From Catonia carolina (taxonomy: Eukaryota; Arthropoda; Insecta; Hemiptera; Achilidae), in the NCBI GenBank assembly GCA_035578175.1, contig JAQMRL010000001.1:64007553-64071552 (forward strand): a stretch of 64,000 nt of DNA. Reading direction: 5' to 3'. The notes beneath the pieces are model-generated. The model saw nothing but the letters and a program-made list of their open reading frames with translations, made no database searches and was not told where the DNA came from. Position 1 is the stretch's first letter, and every line of letters starts with the position of its first letter. This document shows, in pieces, positions 1 through 10,037 of this stretch. Both the position numbers and the translations under genes were made by a program.

Positions 1-219
1 ACCTATATAAATGAAATTGTGATTTTGTCTGTACAATTTTTCAAAATGCCCCAAATTTTTTTTCTACATCAAATCTACCAAGTAAACACTGAAAATAGGT
101 TCAGGAGAATTTGCCTGTTTGTATGTTACACATCACGGAAGAACCGCTGAACCAAATTCAATAAATTTTGGTATTTAGGTTCTGGACACAATAAAAATAA
201 AAATAGGCTATACATTTTT
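1..219. other. AT-rich sequence with no recognised gene
   Basis: I see no open frame with family resemblance, no terminal repeat and no RNA gene here. It is the left flank of the piggyBac insertion. Confidence 0.5.
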
Positions 220-2675
220 TTAACCCTACAGCAGCACACTCTAAGTTTGTACCGGTAAATGCATACTGGGGTGTATTACACCCCATCAAGTTTCCCCATT
301 TATTTTGACTAAAATAACTTTTTTTTTACTCAGATGTTGTTTTAAATGTTTATTACACTATTTCACATAATTTTATGAAGCGTGTTAAGGTTATCATTGT
401 TTAAGTTCAAAAAAAAAAAATTTTTTCAATTTAATTCATTTTTTTAGTGTTTTAGAACACGAACAATTAATTATTGAAAAATGGACTTAGTTGATAATTT
501 TGGAATGAAATCACTATACAGTGTTATTGATAATGAACTATATTTATTAGAAAGATACAAAGTTTTAAAATATATACAATGATTTACCTTACCTAGACCG
601 TTCTTTAAGTGTGTTATTTAATCCAAACACTCGTAACAAAGTTCAACCCTATGCTCATCACATATTGCCCTGTTGCATGTAGTGCAAGAATATTTTGTTT
701 TTCGGTCTTTCTTCCTTGGGCAAAGGTTACACCTTCTTTGCCTTCTTGATTCCGCTGTTGGTTGATTAATTTCTTGGACATTTTGAATACCCAAAATCGT
801 GCAGATCATTACACGTAAGCTGCGACGTAGGGTTACAACTTCAAGTCTTGATTGTAAAAATGGCTTGACCATTGAAAACGATAAGTTTTGTAAAAATACT
901 CGCCTTTTCATCTTCTGGTTACTATCTTTTAAATTGTAGAGCACCATGGCATTGATAGCACTCTGGTCCATAATTCCAAACCAAATTCTCATTGGCCACC
1001 GATTGGTTTTTCTGGAAACCGTGTAACTATGACACAATTGATCAAATGAATCAGTACCCCCTTTGGTTGAATTGTAGAAAAGGATAACTGTAGGTTTCTT
1101 TGTATGTTCATCTATATCTTTGTTGTAGTGCATTGTAGAAAGAGCTAGAACATTTCTGTTTTTCTGTTGTGAATAGGATACTATCATTTTGTTGTTGTCA
1201 AAAGCAAACAGTGAGGCATCTTTCTCTTTTTTTGCTAAAAATGATGCAGGAATTTCCGGTTTATTTGCTCTAAGTGTACCAACCATGGTTAGCTTGTGCT
1301 CTTGAAGCATTCTGTCAAACAGAGGTACTGAACTGAACCAGTTGTCTACTGTGATGTTCCTGTTGGTACCATGAATAGGTTCACTCAATTTTCGGACATA
1401 AAAGGATGCAACTGGTTCTCTGTTAGGGGGCTGAAACTTTCCAACATACGGAATAGCATTTAACATGTAAAATGTTTTAGCATCATTGAGCATTACAATT
1501 TTTAACCCATATTTATCGGGCTTACTTTTGATGTAAACCCGAAATGGGCATTTGCCTCGAAAATTCAGTAACTGCTCGTCAATTGTTACATATTCAAAAG
1601 GAGTATAAAGAGCTTTTGAATTTTCAATAAATCTACTCCAAATATCCCGAATAGGTGCAAATTTATCAGTGTGTTTCCTAACCTCTCTAGTCTCTTGGTC
1701 ATCAAATCGCAGATTTATAGCTAAGAATCTAAATCGCTGTAGTGACATAGTGGCTCGATAAATAGAACAACCAAATGTAACAGACCACAGTTCTTCCAGG
1801 TTTCGATGACTGTTCCTTTGAGCACCTGCCAGATACAGCAGGCCAAAGAAAGCTAACAGTTCATTTCTTGTCGTTTCATTTTGGTAACTTTGTCTTACGT
1901 GCTCGAAAACCTGCTTTCTGATTTTTTCATTAGTTCGTAAGGTTATTTCATTTAAAATAAAATTATCTATTAATAATGACCATGATTCAAAAGGATTAGT
2001 TACCTCTCGGGCTTGACCTTTTGCTCCGGGGAGGTGAGTAACAAGATTTCTAGCTAATGGTCGTCCTCTTCTCACGGGTTCTTCCACACTCCATAGGTGA
2101 CCGTTCTTCCCCTTAATAGCATTCACATTTCGAATCCTATTCGGAAGAATAGGAATGTCAAGATCAGATGCACAATCTGCGATCATTGGATCAACGTTTT
2201 CTGTAGTTGGTTCTGCTTGAGCATCTTCATCGCCAGAAGTTTCAGACTGCTCAGTAACATAATCGGGATCTTGATCTGTGTCATCACCACCGAATAAACT
2301 TTCATCACTGTCACTTTGAGCAAGAATTGCTCGTATGTCATCACTGCCTAAATCGTCCATAGTCTTACTAATCAATAATCAAACTTACAAACTAAAAATA
2401 TGAAATAAAAAAATAAAAAAAATACTGGTCTTTAAAAGCAGATGCGAAAAAATATGTATACTACAAAGTGCACACTGGGGTATACGTAACCCCAAAACGA
2501 TACTACACTGCACACAAGCAAGATCTGATAGAAACTAGTTTAGCTGTCAAACAACAGGGCTGCCAACATAATTTAGACAGGACACAAAATTTCCCTCATT
2601 GAAAGTTAATGCAACAATTAACAAAAATTATAACACTGGGGTAAAATACACCCCAGTGTGCCTCTCTAGGGTTAA
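220..2675 (-). mobile_element. piggyBac DNA transposon with TTAA target duplications
   Basis: The element body is 224-2671, flanked by TTAA at 220-223 and 2672-2675, the classic piggyBac target duplication. The left end reads CCCTACAGCAGCACACT and the right end, reverse-complemented, reads CCCTAGAGAGGCACACT, so the terminal repeats are imperfect. Both subterminal regions carry GGGGTGTA / TACACCCC stretches (near 270-285 and 2640-2655, with another at 2468-2480). One long minus-strand frame fills the interior. Element size, TTAA ends, CCC termini and a complete transposase agree with an autonomous or recently autonomous copy. Confidence 0.93.
618..2375 (-). CDS. piggyBac transposase, 585 aa, apparently intact
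   Basis: This is a cut-and-paste transposase that would act in the nucleus on the element's own ends. The N-terminus is acidic (many D/E/S in residues 1-60). The DDE_Tnp_1_7 catalytic domain runs from about 125 to 490. The catalytic aspartates can be read directly: D266 in VTIDEQLL, D344 in ITVDNWFSS, and D442 and D445 in GGTDSFDQ. The C-terminus (549-583) is a cysteine-rich domain with C549, C552, C564, C567, C572, H575, C580 and C583, the cross-brace finger that binds the ends in this family. Length and spacing match known piggyBac transposases (about 590 aa). The ATG at 2375 is the first in frame and no stop or frameshift interrupts the frame. This is the best preserved DNA transposase in the window besides the pogo copy at 15963. 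Confidence 0.93.
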   Translation of the reverse strand: MISKTMDDLGSDDIRAILAQSDSDESLFGGDDTDQDPDYVTEQSETSGDEDAQAEPTTENVDPMIADCASDLDIPILPNRIRNVNAIKGKNGHLWSVEEPVRRGRPLARNLVTHLPGAKGQAREVTNPFESWSLLIDNFILNEITLRTNEKIRKQVFEHVRQSYQNETTRNELLAFFGLLYLAGAQRNSHRNLEELWSVTFGCSIYRATMSLQRFRFLAINLRFDDQETREVRKHTDKFAPIRDIWSRFIENSKALYTPFEYVTIDEQLLNFRGKCPFRVYIKSKPDKYGLKIVMLNDAKTFYMLNAIPYVGKFQPPNREPVASFYVRKLSEPIHGTNRNITVDNWFSSVPLFDRMLQEHKLTMVGTLRANKPEIPASFLAKKEKDASLFAFDNNKMIVSYSQQKNRNVLALSTMHYNKDIDEHTKKPTVILFYNSTKGGTDSFDQLCHSYTVSRKTNRWPMRIWFGIMDQSAINAMVLYNLKDSNQKMKRRVFLQNLSFSMVKPFLQSRLEVVTLRRSLRVMICTILGIQNVQEINQPTAESRRQRRCNLCPRKKDRKTKYSCTTCNRAICDEHRVELCYECLD

Positions 2676-3536
2676 TATCTCAAAGGGGGAAGGGGAGTTT
2701 AGTGGGAGGGGTAAACAAAAACTATGAGTATCTCCATTATAAGTCAATGTATCAGAAAATGTTATATAATCAAAATAACGAAACGTTTAAAGACACATAA
2801 GTTTGATTGTGTAACGTTTTACATTTCATGTATAGTAACAGAGTATATAAATTACCAAATTTATAAAAAAAAAAAACGTGTTCATATTTTAGAAAACAAA
2901 ATAAACAGAATAATGAACATAGACCTACACGCTGCCGGTATTTATTCTGAAGCTCTGTTTAGTTACCTACCCTACCTTTGTCTCACATATAATATATTCA
3001 TAAAAATTATACCCCATGTCTTTCAATATTAAAAAATGTGTATTGTTATTTCTGTATTTATATTATTTTTCATATACAGTAATATGCATTTTTTTATTTC
3101 ATGTTTTATTTTGTAATTCTGTGCGAATTTTGCAGGTTTTTATTGAAATTGTATTGTTATTTTTCACTTCAAAAATTGCGTATTTTAGAACAATATTATA
3201 TTTAGAACTCGTTTTGTTTCTATATTAAGAATTATTAATTTATGCAGTTTTATATATAATTTATAGAAACCTCTTCAGTTCCAACATTAAAAAACTTTAC
3301 GAATGTTATAGTTTTTTATACCCTCATTTCCTAACCTTTCAACAAACCCAAAAATCAGTTTGAATTTTTTTTTTTTTTGAGTGAGGAGGGCTAAAAAATA
3401 ATATATGTGCAGTATACATGACAACTGGTTCCTAGCATTACATTTCTTGATATGATAAACACAGGTATCAACAACATAAAAAGTCATTATTTTATTTTCA
3501 AATTAATTTATTTAACTGACACAATATTTTATTAAT
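2676..3536. other. AT-rich sequence with no recognised gene
   Basis: This stretch contains short open frames of biased, AT-driven composition with no family resemblance. I see no terminal repeats here, apart from the right TTAA flank of the piggyBac element. Confidence 0.5.
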
Positions 3537-4480
3537 CTAACATGATATACTTTGTTGATTTTTTATGTTTTTAACTATTGTGATATTCAAAAACCATTGT
3601 CTTTCTGCTGCAGTACATAAATAAATGTTACATTTTACACATGAAAATCTAATTTTATCAGTGCAACTTTTATTGTAGCACCTCATGTATTTGTTTTTGT
3701 CAATAACTGAACAAATAGGCAAGTGATCATGTATTTCCAGTTTGTCTGTTATCTTTGTTTGGAATTCTGCAGGCTTATGTTATTTGCTTGTTGTTCCTTT
3801 TTTTCATGAATTACAACCCTCGACTTCATCTATGGAACGTTTCCTTGATTGACTACTTGAAGAAACTAAAGCTAATGTCTCCCCAATGTAGTGTTTGAAT
3901 TCAAGTAAATCAAACAGTTTTCTTTATGTTCACAAAGCGTTAACTTATCTCTTTTGTATTCTATCCAAGAGTTTGTGATTGCCATATCTATAAAGTGAAA
4001 AGACACTCTAACAGGTCACTTCCTGGTTCACATTGAAATCCTGTAGTATGCAATTTGGCGATCAACTAGATCAACACCTCCCATTGAATCGTTGTATGCT
4101 CCAATTACATTTTTGTCTTCGAACCATTATGTACTTTTTCTTAGATTTATCATACCTGCAAACATTTTCTACTGGTGACGCCATAGCTTTATTTGTAAAT
4201 GCATTGACTGGTCTGTAATCATACCATTTCACTAAACCAAGTATTATATTATTGTCATCCCTGACCAGCTCCTGATAGGACCTTCTTCCTACCTTCTCCA
4301 ATTTTTTATCAGGTTTTAACATGATCTTCAGTGGGCAATTCATCCTGTTCACTAACATAGAGCCAACAGCTGAGATACCTTTTTCCTCACGTAGATATTG
4401 AAATAAATTTAGTGATGTAAAGTATCTATTAATATATACTGTATGGCCTGCCGGGACATTTGCTACTAATGCCTCCACAA
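3537..4480 (-). pseudogene. piggyBac-like transposase relic (C-terminal half)
   Basis: A second, different piggyBac transposase survives only as its C-terminal half. Residues read from about 4480 leftwards give GHTVYINRYFTSLNLFQYL, which aligns with the VDNYFTS block; the catalytic Asp is replaced by Asn. This continues to LVKWYDYRPVNAFTNK and stops at 4071. In another frame just downstream comes GGVDLVDRQIAYYR (around 4030-4075), the third catalytic block, so there is a frameshift between them. A cysteine finger (RCYNKSC...FSCVKCNIYLC) lies at 3600-3700 in the frame of 3537-3722. Frameshifts and the lost Asp make it non-functional. It resembles PGBD2/3-type proteins more than the intact copy at 618-2375. 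Confidence 0.8.
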
Positions 4481-5790
4481 CTCTTCCTTTCTTTTTACTT
4501 TCTTTACGTTCCCTTTCTTTTTTCATAAAGTGCTGTTCCCATTTTCAGATAAGTTATTTACTTCATGCTGACAACAGATATCACATTATCTTTCCGAATT
4601 TTGTACAAAGAAAGAATTTTTTCAAAAAAACTTTCGAAAAACTTTTTGTTGATAAGCTGACAGAATTTATAGTATAGATCATGCAGATGCTGTAGAGAAC
4701 TAATTGCTTGTTCTAGATATAACTTTGAAGATTCTTTTTGGCAATAAAGTGATGGAAAATTGGGTAGTGCATCAAAAAAAATTTTAATAATGTTTTAGCA
4801 GGTAATATTACATTTTTCTTTTCAATCGATCATCTGTTATTTTATTTCCGAATTTGTTGCGATAACATGTTCACCAGACTTTAACCAACTGTGGACACTA
4901 AACTCCCCACACTTAATGTTGCAAGAAATGTTTTCTTGCAAACGTTTATTATACCTCCAGAAGATATATAGTTAGTAGCTGATAAAACAATGTCTCTTGC
5001 CTATGTGAATTGTCTTCCATCATGTAACCCCTTTTGGCAACACTCTTACAACATTGCTTATTATGAACACTTTTCTTTGGTTCCAATCCATGTCAGTCCA
5101 AAATTTACAAAATATTTTCTGTCTTGCTTCTTCTATTAATCTACTGCAGTCTTTTTTTCCTGATTTTTTTACAAAATACAGATTTTTCACGCCTTTTGGT
5201 CGTGAATAACCAGGGTACGCTTTTCCTTTTAACCTTAACCTTTTTGTTTTATTGCATTTCCAGTTGTCTGGATTAGCTTTATCTTGTCGTTTTCTACCTT
5301 CAGTTATATTTTCAATGTTAACTGAATTAACATTGATCTGAGTGGGAGTTTCATGAATAAATTCTGGAAGAATATAATCCGGATCAAATCGAACATCATT
5401 ATGTTCTGATTTGCTTCCTTCAGGACTTGGTTGATAAAATATTTAGAATTCATGGTTTCAGCAACAGTAGATTTATTATAATTTACATTTTTATTAAGGA
5501 TATTTTCTGGACTTATATTTTCTTCAAGAGATTTGTCTGAACAAGGAAGGTCTGTTAGCACAGTATCCAGTTTGTTGGTAGATGTAGATGATATTTCGGG
5601 ACATACCTGTTGGTCCCATGCAGTAAATAGGCCTACCTACCTCCTTTGAAGTTTTTTCTTCTACACATAACCTAACATTTTTGTTGGACCCTTACTGCGA
5701 AACAATCTCACCAACTGAGTATGTTTGTAGTGTAATCTTCTGACAACTCAAAATCAGACACGGCAAGGTTACAAGATTCATAACTACCTG
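4481..5790 (-). pseudogene. DUF7869-type ('CGGQN') gene relic, N-terminal half, fused to piggyBac relic
   Basis: Read leftwards from 5790, the minus strand holds recognisable blocks of the same family as the gene at 10438-12862. In order they are: an acidic N-terminal piece after a splice acceptor near 5787; GRKRQDKANPDNWKCNKTKR (about 5225-5300); the C-x-R-L-I-E-E-A-R-Q block with KFWTDMDWNQRKVFIISNV (about 5045-5155); INVCKKTFLATLSVGS (about 4900-4950); and SLYCQKESSKLYLEQAISSL (about 4700-4760). Last comes the cysteine block DICCQHEVNNL (about 4545-4580), in a shifted frame. At about 4480 the charged tail MKKERERKESKKKGR runs directly, in frame, into the piggyBac block VVEALVANVPAGHTVY. 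The catalytic half (D, DGCGGQN, GHSF) is absent. There are several stops and frameshifts. Confidence 0.72.
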
Positions 5791-6740
5791 CAACCAAAAC
5801 AAATAAAAAAATAATAATATATTTTACTGGGGAAAACATTTATTTATAGGCCTACAGTAAAACAGAAAAAAAAGTTCATACCATATTTAAAATAATAACC
5901 AACATGCAGCTGGAAATTAGAGGTTGTATTCAATGACAATTTAAAAAGGATGGCTATTAAGCATAATATCAATTCGTTTTTACGAGCAAAACTAATCAAT
6001 CAAGTTTGCTGGTTTAAATAAATTGTAATCACAATTCTGTTGTCCAATTCAATTCAAACATATCAGGATTCAAGCTAAGCCTAAATCGTACTTGGAAAAT
6101 GTAGCAGTATGGAAACTGCTTATTAGGCCTACCATTTCATTATAATTATCAACAAACATTAGTTATAACTTAAGAAAAGTCGATTTCAAATAAGTTTATT
6201 TGCCGTGTACTTAATTTTATTACCTGTTAATAATAAATAATTGCAAAACGTTTAAACTTAGTTACAGTGACATTTTTGGAAGAAAAATATCTAATAACCT
6301 AACCAAATTGTAATGGTATCACAACTAAAAACTATATGAATACGAATAGGTTTGTTATCAAAATAAAAACAAAAATTAAAGTAAGTCCTAATATGGACAA
6401 ATCTTTTTAGACTGTAAAATTTAAATGTACAACACAGAGATAGTGTAAAAATAAAAAGTGAGGTTACAATGCTCATGATTTTTATTTAATCAGTTATGTA
6501 CATTAATAAATGCACTATTGTTAATAAGCTACTTAACCTAAGTAAGTGTATTAATAATAAATAAATAATAGAGCTTACCTTTAAGAAAGACGACTCTTAA
6601 AGATTTAATAGATAGCTTCCAAAAAAACACAGCTTAAAGAACAATCGTTAATCAACTGACAATGATGATATAAGCTATTGCTCCCAAGCTGTTTTCTTAG
6701 CAGACTGCTTTCTGAATCGTACACAACACACTTTGGGAAA
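5791..6740. other. AT-rich sequence upstream of the DUF7869-type relic
   Basis: There is no recognisable coding block. By position it may hold the 5' leader and promoter of the relic at 4481-5790, but nothing in the sequence proves it. Confidence 0.35.
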
Positions 6741-6922
6741 ACAAGGTATTGCCCTCAAACCAGCCCAAGATATAGGTACGAGGTATTACGCTTACTAAAA
6801 AACAATATTAAAAAATGATTTGAGGGTTATGAGGTATTTCTTGATCGATCCCCAACGAAATTTTAGTCCAAATTAATGCAAAATGAAAAAAGTGTGGATT
6901 ATGGGGTATTGCAAGTTCACCT
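6741..6922. repeat. Cluster of GGTATTGC-like subterminal repeats
   Basis: AAGGTATTGCCC, GAGGTATTACG, GAGGTATTTC and GGGGTATTGCAAG occur within 180 bp. Other DNA elements in this window carry iterated copies of their terminal core just inside each end. This cluster is therefore a candidate right end for the DUF7869-type relic at 4481-5790. A matching left end was not found. Confidence 0.35.
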
Positions 6923-6943
6923 GTGTTATGTTTTTTTTAACAG

Positions 6944-7062
6944 TGTATTTCTTTTGCAATCAGTCTTTTTATAAATATATAAACTTTAAGCCAAGATGAG
7001 AAAATCTGAGTTATGTCCTTATAATTTAAAAAACCACACTCAGTATGTTTCAAAAAAGACTA
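6944..7062 (-). repeat. Dispersed repeat, partner of 30741-30873
   Basis: The reverse complement of this stretch matches 30741-30873 over about 120 bp with small indels. Shared blocks include CTTTTTTGAAACAT, ACTGAGTGTGG, GCTTAAAGTTTATA and ACTGATTGCAAAAGAA. There is no coding content. It could be a fragment of an uncharacterised retroelement or MITE. Confidence 0.6.
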
Positions 7063-7243
7063 AACTATGAAGAAAAAAATACATAAAACTAAAATTGATG
7101 AACTGTTTTTCGCTATGATGTTAAATATTATAATAAAATGGTTAAAAGTATTACATGAATTGTTTGATAAAATAATGTAGCTATACATAAATGTACGATA
7201 GGAAATCAATAAAAGGTTTCTTTGGATTCCCTTGGGGGACAGA

Positions 7244-7375
7244 GGCATAGTGGTTAGTTTGTAGATTGGTTAGTGGTAGATTGCAAAAGGCATCAGTAGT
7301 AAGGTTCCAAATCTGGTTATCTTTTCTCTGATTTAAATCATAACCTTGCAATCCCTACTATTCCACATAAGTCAC
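7244..7375 (+). repeat. Possible tRNA-derived SINE fragment
   Basis: GCATAGTGGTTAG resembles an A box, and GGTTCCAAATC about 60 bp downstream resembles a B box, as in tRNA-derived SINEs. There is no poly(A) tail or target duplication that I can identify, so this is tentative. Confidence 0.3.
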
Positions 7376-7431
7376 AAATAAACAGGCTAATGATGGGACT
7401 TAAAATAAACTAAATGAATAAGTTAATATAC

Positions 7432-7557
7432 CATTTCTAAAGCTTCATCTCTGGCAAAAAGTTTCGGAATTCTTGTTATTGAATCCAACCATCCTTTATA
7501 CATTTTGTCCATGTACTCATTGAAAACTGGTTCTAAAAATTCAGTGTCATGCAGTGT
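7432..7557 (-). CDS. ACSBG-like acyl-CoA synthetase, most downstream exon visible
   Basis: This is a 126-bp exon (42 codons) with acceptor TTGTATTGTAG before it and donor ATG|GTATATT after it. It opens and closes in phase 0, which fits the exon at 26461-26634 (also phase 0 at its end). The peptide begins TLHDTEFLEPVFNEYMDKMY and continues with GWLDSITRIPKLFARDEALE. In ACSBG proteins the same position follows the LLTLK strand of the C-terminal subdomain. Assignment to the ACSBG gene rests on strand, phase and weak resemblance. The exon is clear, but its membership in this gene is less certain because 18.9 kb of transposons separate it from the previous exon. Later exons would lie left of 7432 and were not recognised. 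Confidence 0.6.
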
Positions 7558-7960
7558 CTACAATACAAAAAATACATATTATAATTTATTTTTCTTCATC
7601 TATCACATATGTAAATGGAAAGGTTCATCGGATTTTTACGGATATGGTCATTTTTCAGTGCCCCGAGCTAATTGAAAAATTGTCTAGCATTTGTCAACCA
7701 TAATAAGGAAGAGTGTCGGGGCTAGGTTGCCCTTTATCGCCCAAAAAATTGTTTAAAAGTTATTGAAACATAAGTTTTTGATAAAGAGCATAACTACTAG
7801 ATCTTGTACATAATAATTGTTTTAATTCCCTATGAAAATATTTCTTAGACCTTTCCTATTAAAAATGTTTGATAATAGTCATTTCTCATTATTGAATGTT
7901 GAAAACCTGAAGAAAACAAGACAAAAGTCTTATTAAGTTATAAAATAAGAATAAAACTAC
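7558..7960. other. Intronic AT-rich sequence, nothing recognised
   Basis: This stretch lies between the host exon and the LINE relic. I see no coding block, terminal repeat or RNA signature. Confidence 0.4.
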
Positions 7961-7965
7961 TTAAA

Positions 7966-9033
7966 TGGCATTTGTATATTTTTTAGAGAAAGCATTTGAC
8001 AATCTGGATTGGAGTAAAATGTTTAAAACTTTGAAAATGCTAGAAATTAAATACAATGAAAGGAAAGTTATCTACGGCCTGTATAAGAATCAAATGCTGT
8101 TTTGAGAATTGAGGGTTATGAAAAAGAGGATCCTGTAAGAAAAGGCGTACAACAAGGATGCCCATTGTCACCACTACTTTTTAACTTGTACATAGAACAG
8201 GCTATAAAGTAAGTGAAGGAAAAATTTTATGCAGGAATAAAAATTCAAGGAAAGACAATAAAAATGATGAGATTCACCGATGATATAGTAGTATTATCCG
8301 AGACAAAAAGAACTTGAGGATATCTTAAATGGAATGGATAAGATCATGAGAAAGGTTACTTCATGAAAATTAATAAGAACAAAACGAAAATGTTGTGCAG
8401 CAGCAACAGTGGTTTAGAAGAGACGGGAAATTTAAAAGTAGGCAACAAAAACATAAAGTAAGTTGGGGAATTTTGTTATCTAGCAAGTAAAATACCAAAG
8501 ATGGTAGTAGCACAAGTGATATCAAAAGTAGAATTGCTCAAGCTAGAAAAGCCTTTGAAATAAAAAACAGCTTGCTGACTACAAACATTGACTTACAGAT
8601 AAGGAAAATTTTTTTAAAATACTATGTTTGAAGTGTAGCATTATAGTTAATGAAACATGGGTGATAGGGGCTTTAAAAAGGAAGAGGATAGAAGCTTTTG
8701 AAATGTGGTGTTATAGGAAAATTTTAAAGAATAAGTGGGTGGGAAAAAAATAAGTAATTTAGAGATTCTTAGGCGAGTGGATGAAAAAAGAAGTATATGA
8801 AAGCATCTTACCAGAAGAACGGATAGGCTAGTGGGGCATATCTTAAGACATCCAGGTATTGGTCTATCAATAATGGAGGGTAATATGGAGGGAGTGAATT
8901 GTAAGCGAGGCAAAGGCTAGAATATATAAAGCTAATTACAAAAGATGTAGGGTGTTACAGGTATGTATATATGAAACGACTTGTGCAAGATAGAACAGCT
9001 TGGAGAACTGCATCAAACCGGTCGAGAGACTAA
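7966..9033 (+). pseudogene. Non-LTR retrotransposon (LINE) reverse transcriptase relic
   Basis: Reverse-transcriptase motifs are read across several frames. KAFDNLDWSKMFKTLKML (from about 7990) carries the motif A aspartate. GVQQGCPLSPLLFNLYIE (about 8143-8200) is the template-grip block. RFTDDIVVLSE (about 8272-8304) is the catalytic F-x-D-D box, with T in place of the usual A. The C-terminal part (about 8640-9030) has the usual LINE order: a E(T/S)WVIGALKRKRIEAFEMWC block, RIGHILRH-like and GCYRYVYMKRLVQDRTAW-like segments, and an end near TASNRSRD. Many frameshifts and stops interrupt it, and it is truncated at the 5' end (no endonuclease domain). The type is that of the endonuclease-RT LINEs common in arthropods; I cannot fix the clade. 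Confidence 0.8.
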
Positions 9034-9467
9034 TGACAAAAAAAAGTTAGTTACATTTTGTGATTGTTGAAAAAGGAACACCTAGCAGGATGAAAAACTC
9101 ATTTCATAATTTTATATAAAGTCATAAATTTCGTGTAAACAAAATACACTTCCCTGTAGCATTTCATTTCCCAGAAATACCTGTTTGACATGCAATGACT
9201 GATTCATACACGAATTGATTGGTCATCAAGAAATTCCTTTATGAAGGTCAGTATGTTTTCTAGAGATTCTCCACGCTTTTAAGGCATTAAGAGTTGTTTG
9301 ATGCCAAGCCATGCCATATATCCTTTACAAATCAAAAACAGTCATGTGATGCTGCCAAACTGCAAACTCATTTTGGATACCCAAGTGAAGAGCCTCTAAG
9401 GAATGTGTCAAACTCCCACTTTACTACAAATGCTTAACACTACCCATTTATTGTTTATTTTAAAGCC
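9034..9467. other. AT-rich sequence with no recognised gene
   Basis: Nothing recognisable lies between the LINE relic and the SINE copy. Confidence 0.4.
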
Positions 9468-9766
9468 GTCGCCGAGATGGCTGTTTAACAGCTGATTTTT
9501 GAGATGTAGGTTCCTGGTTCAAATCCTAGTAAAGGTAGTTACTTTTGTACGGATCTGAATACTATGCAGTGGTTACCAATGTACTTTGATGGTTGGGATT
9601 TAATTTACCATATTCTCTCAGGAATGGTCAGCCTGGGTATGTACAAGACTACACTCATTCACATGTCATACACATCACCCTCATCTCATCGGGTCGTGGG
9701 ATTGCTTGTTGTTCTGAATTGAACAGTTTGCTACGTACACACATTAGGCATTAAAAAATAAAATAT
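9468..9766 (+). repeat. tRNA-derived SINE (long-body type)
   Basis: The 5' part has a B-box-like GGTTCAAATCC near 9515. It is followed by about 230 bp of non-tRNA body (TACGGATCTGAATACT ..., CTCAGGAATGGTCAGCCTGG ..., TACAAGACTACACTCATT ...) and an A-rich tail near 9752-9770. I recall this body from insect SINE families, so the call rests partly on memory. No clear target duplication was seen. Confidence 0.55.
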
Positions 9767-10037
9767 AAAAACTTTTCACATTTCGTCAGCTACATCACAA
9801 ACCGTCGTATCTCAAAAATCATGTTTTTCTAGGAGAGCCATTTAAAGTTTTGCGTTAAGTTCTCCATTCTACATCTCAGCAATTTTTTATATAAATAAAA
9901 CCGTAATAATTGCTTTAAATAATCAACAAAAGACTGTATTTTTCTAATATTTATATGATATTAATGTAAGTTATTAATTTTTATTAATAATGTTTAAATT
10001 GTCGAGTTACGACAGTACGTGATTCACGGGAACATTT

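Noticed and set aside
8647..8913. Open frame antisense to the LINE relic
   Set aside because: It is a shadow of the plus-strand reverse-transcriptase remnant.
10034..10037. ATTT flanks as proof of a 4-bp target duplication
   Set aside because: Kept only as a candidate: a 4-base match in AT-rich DNA can arise by chance, and one locus is not enough.
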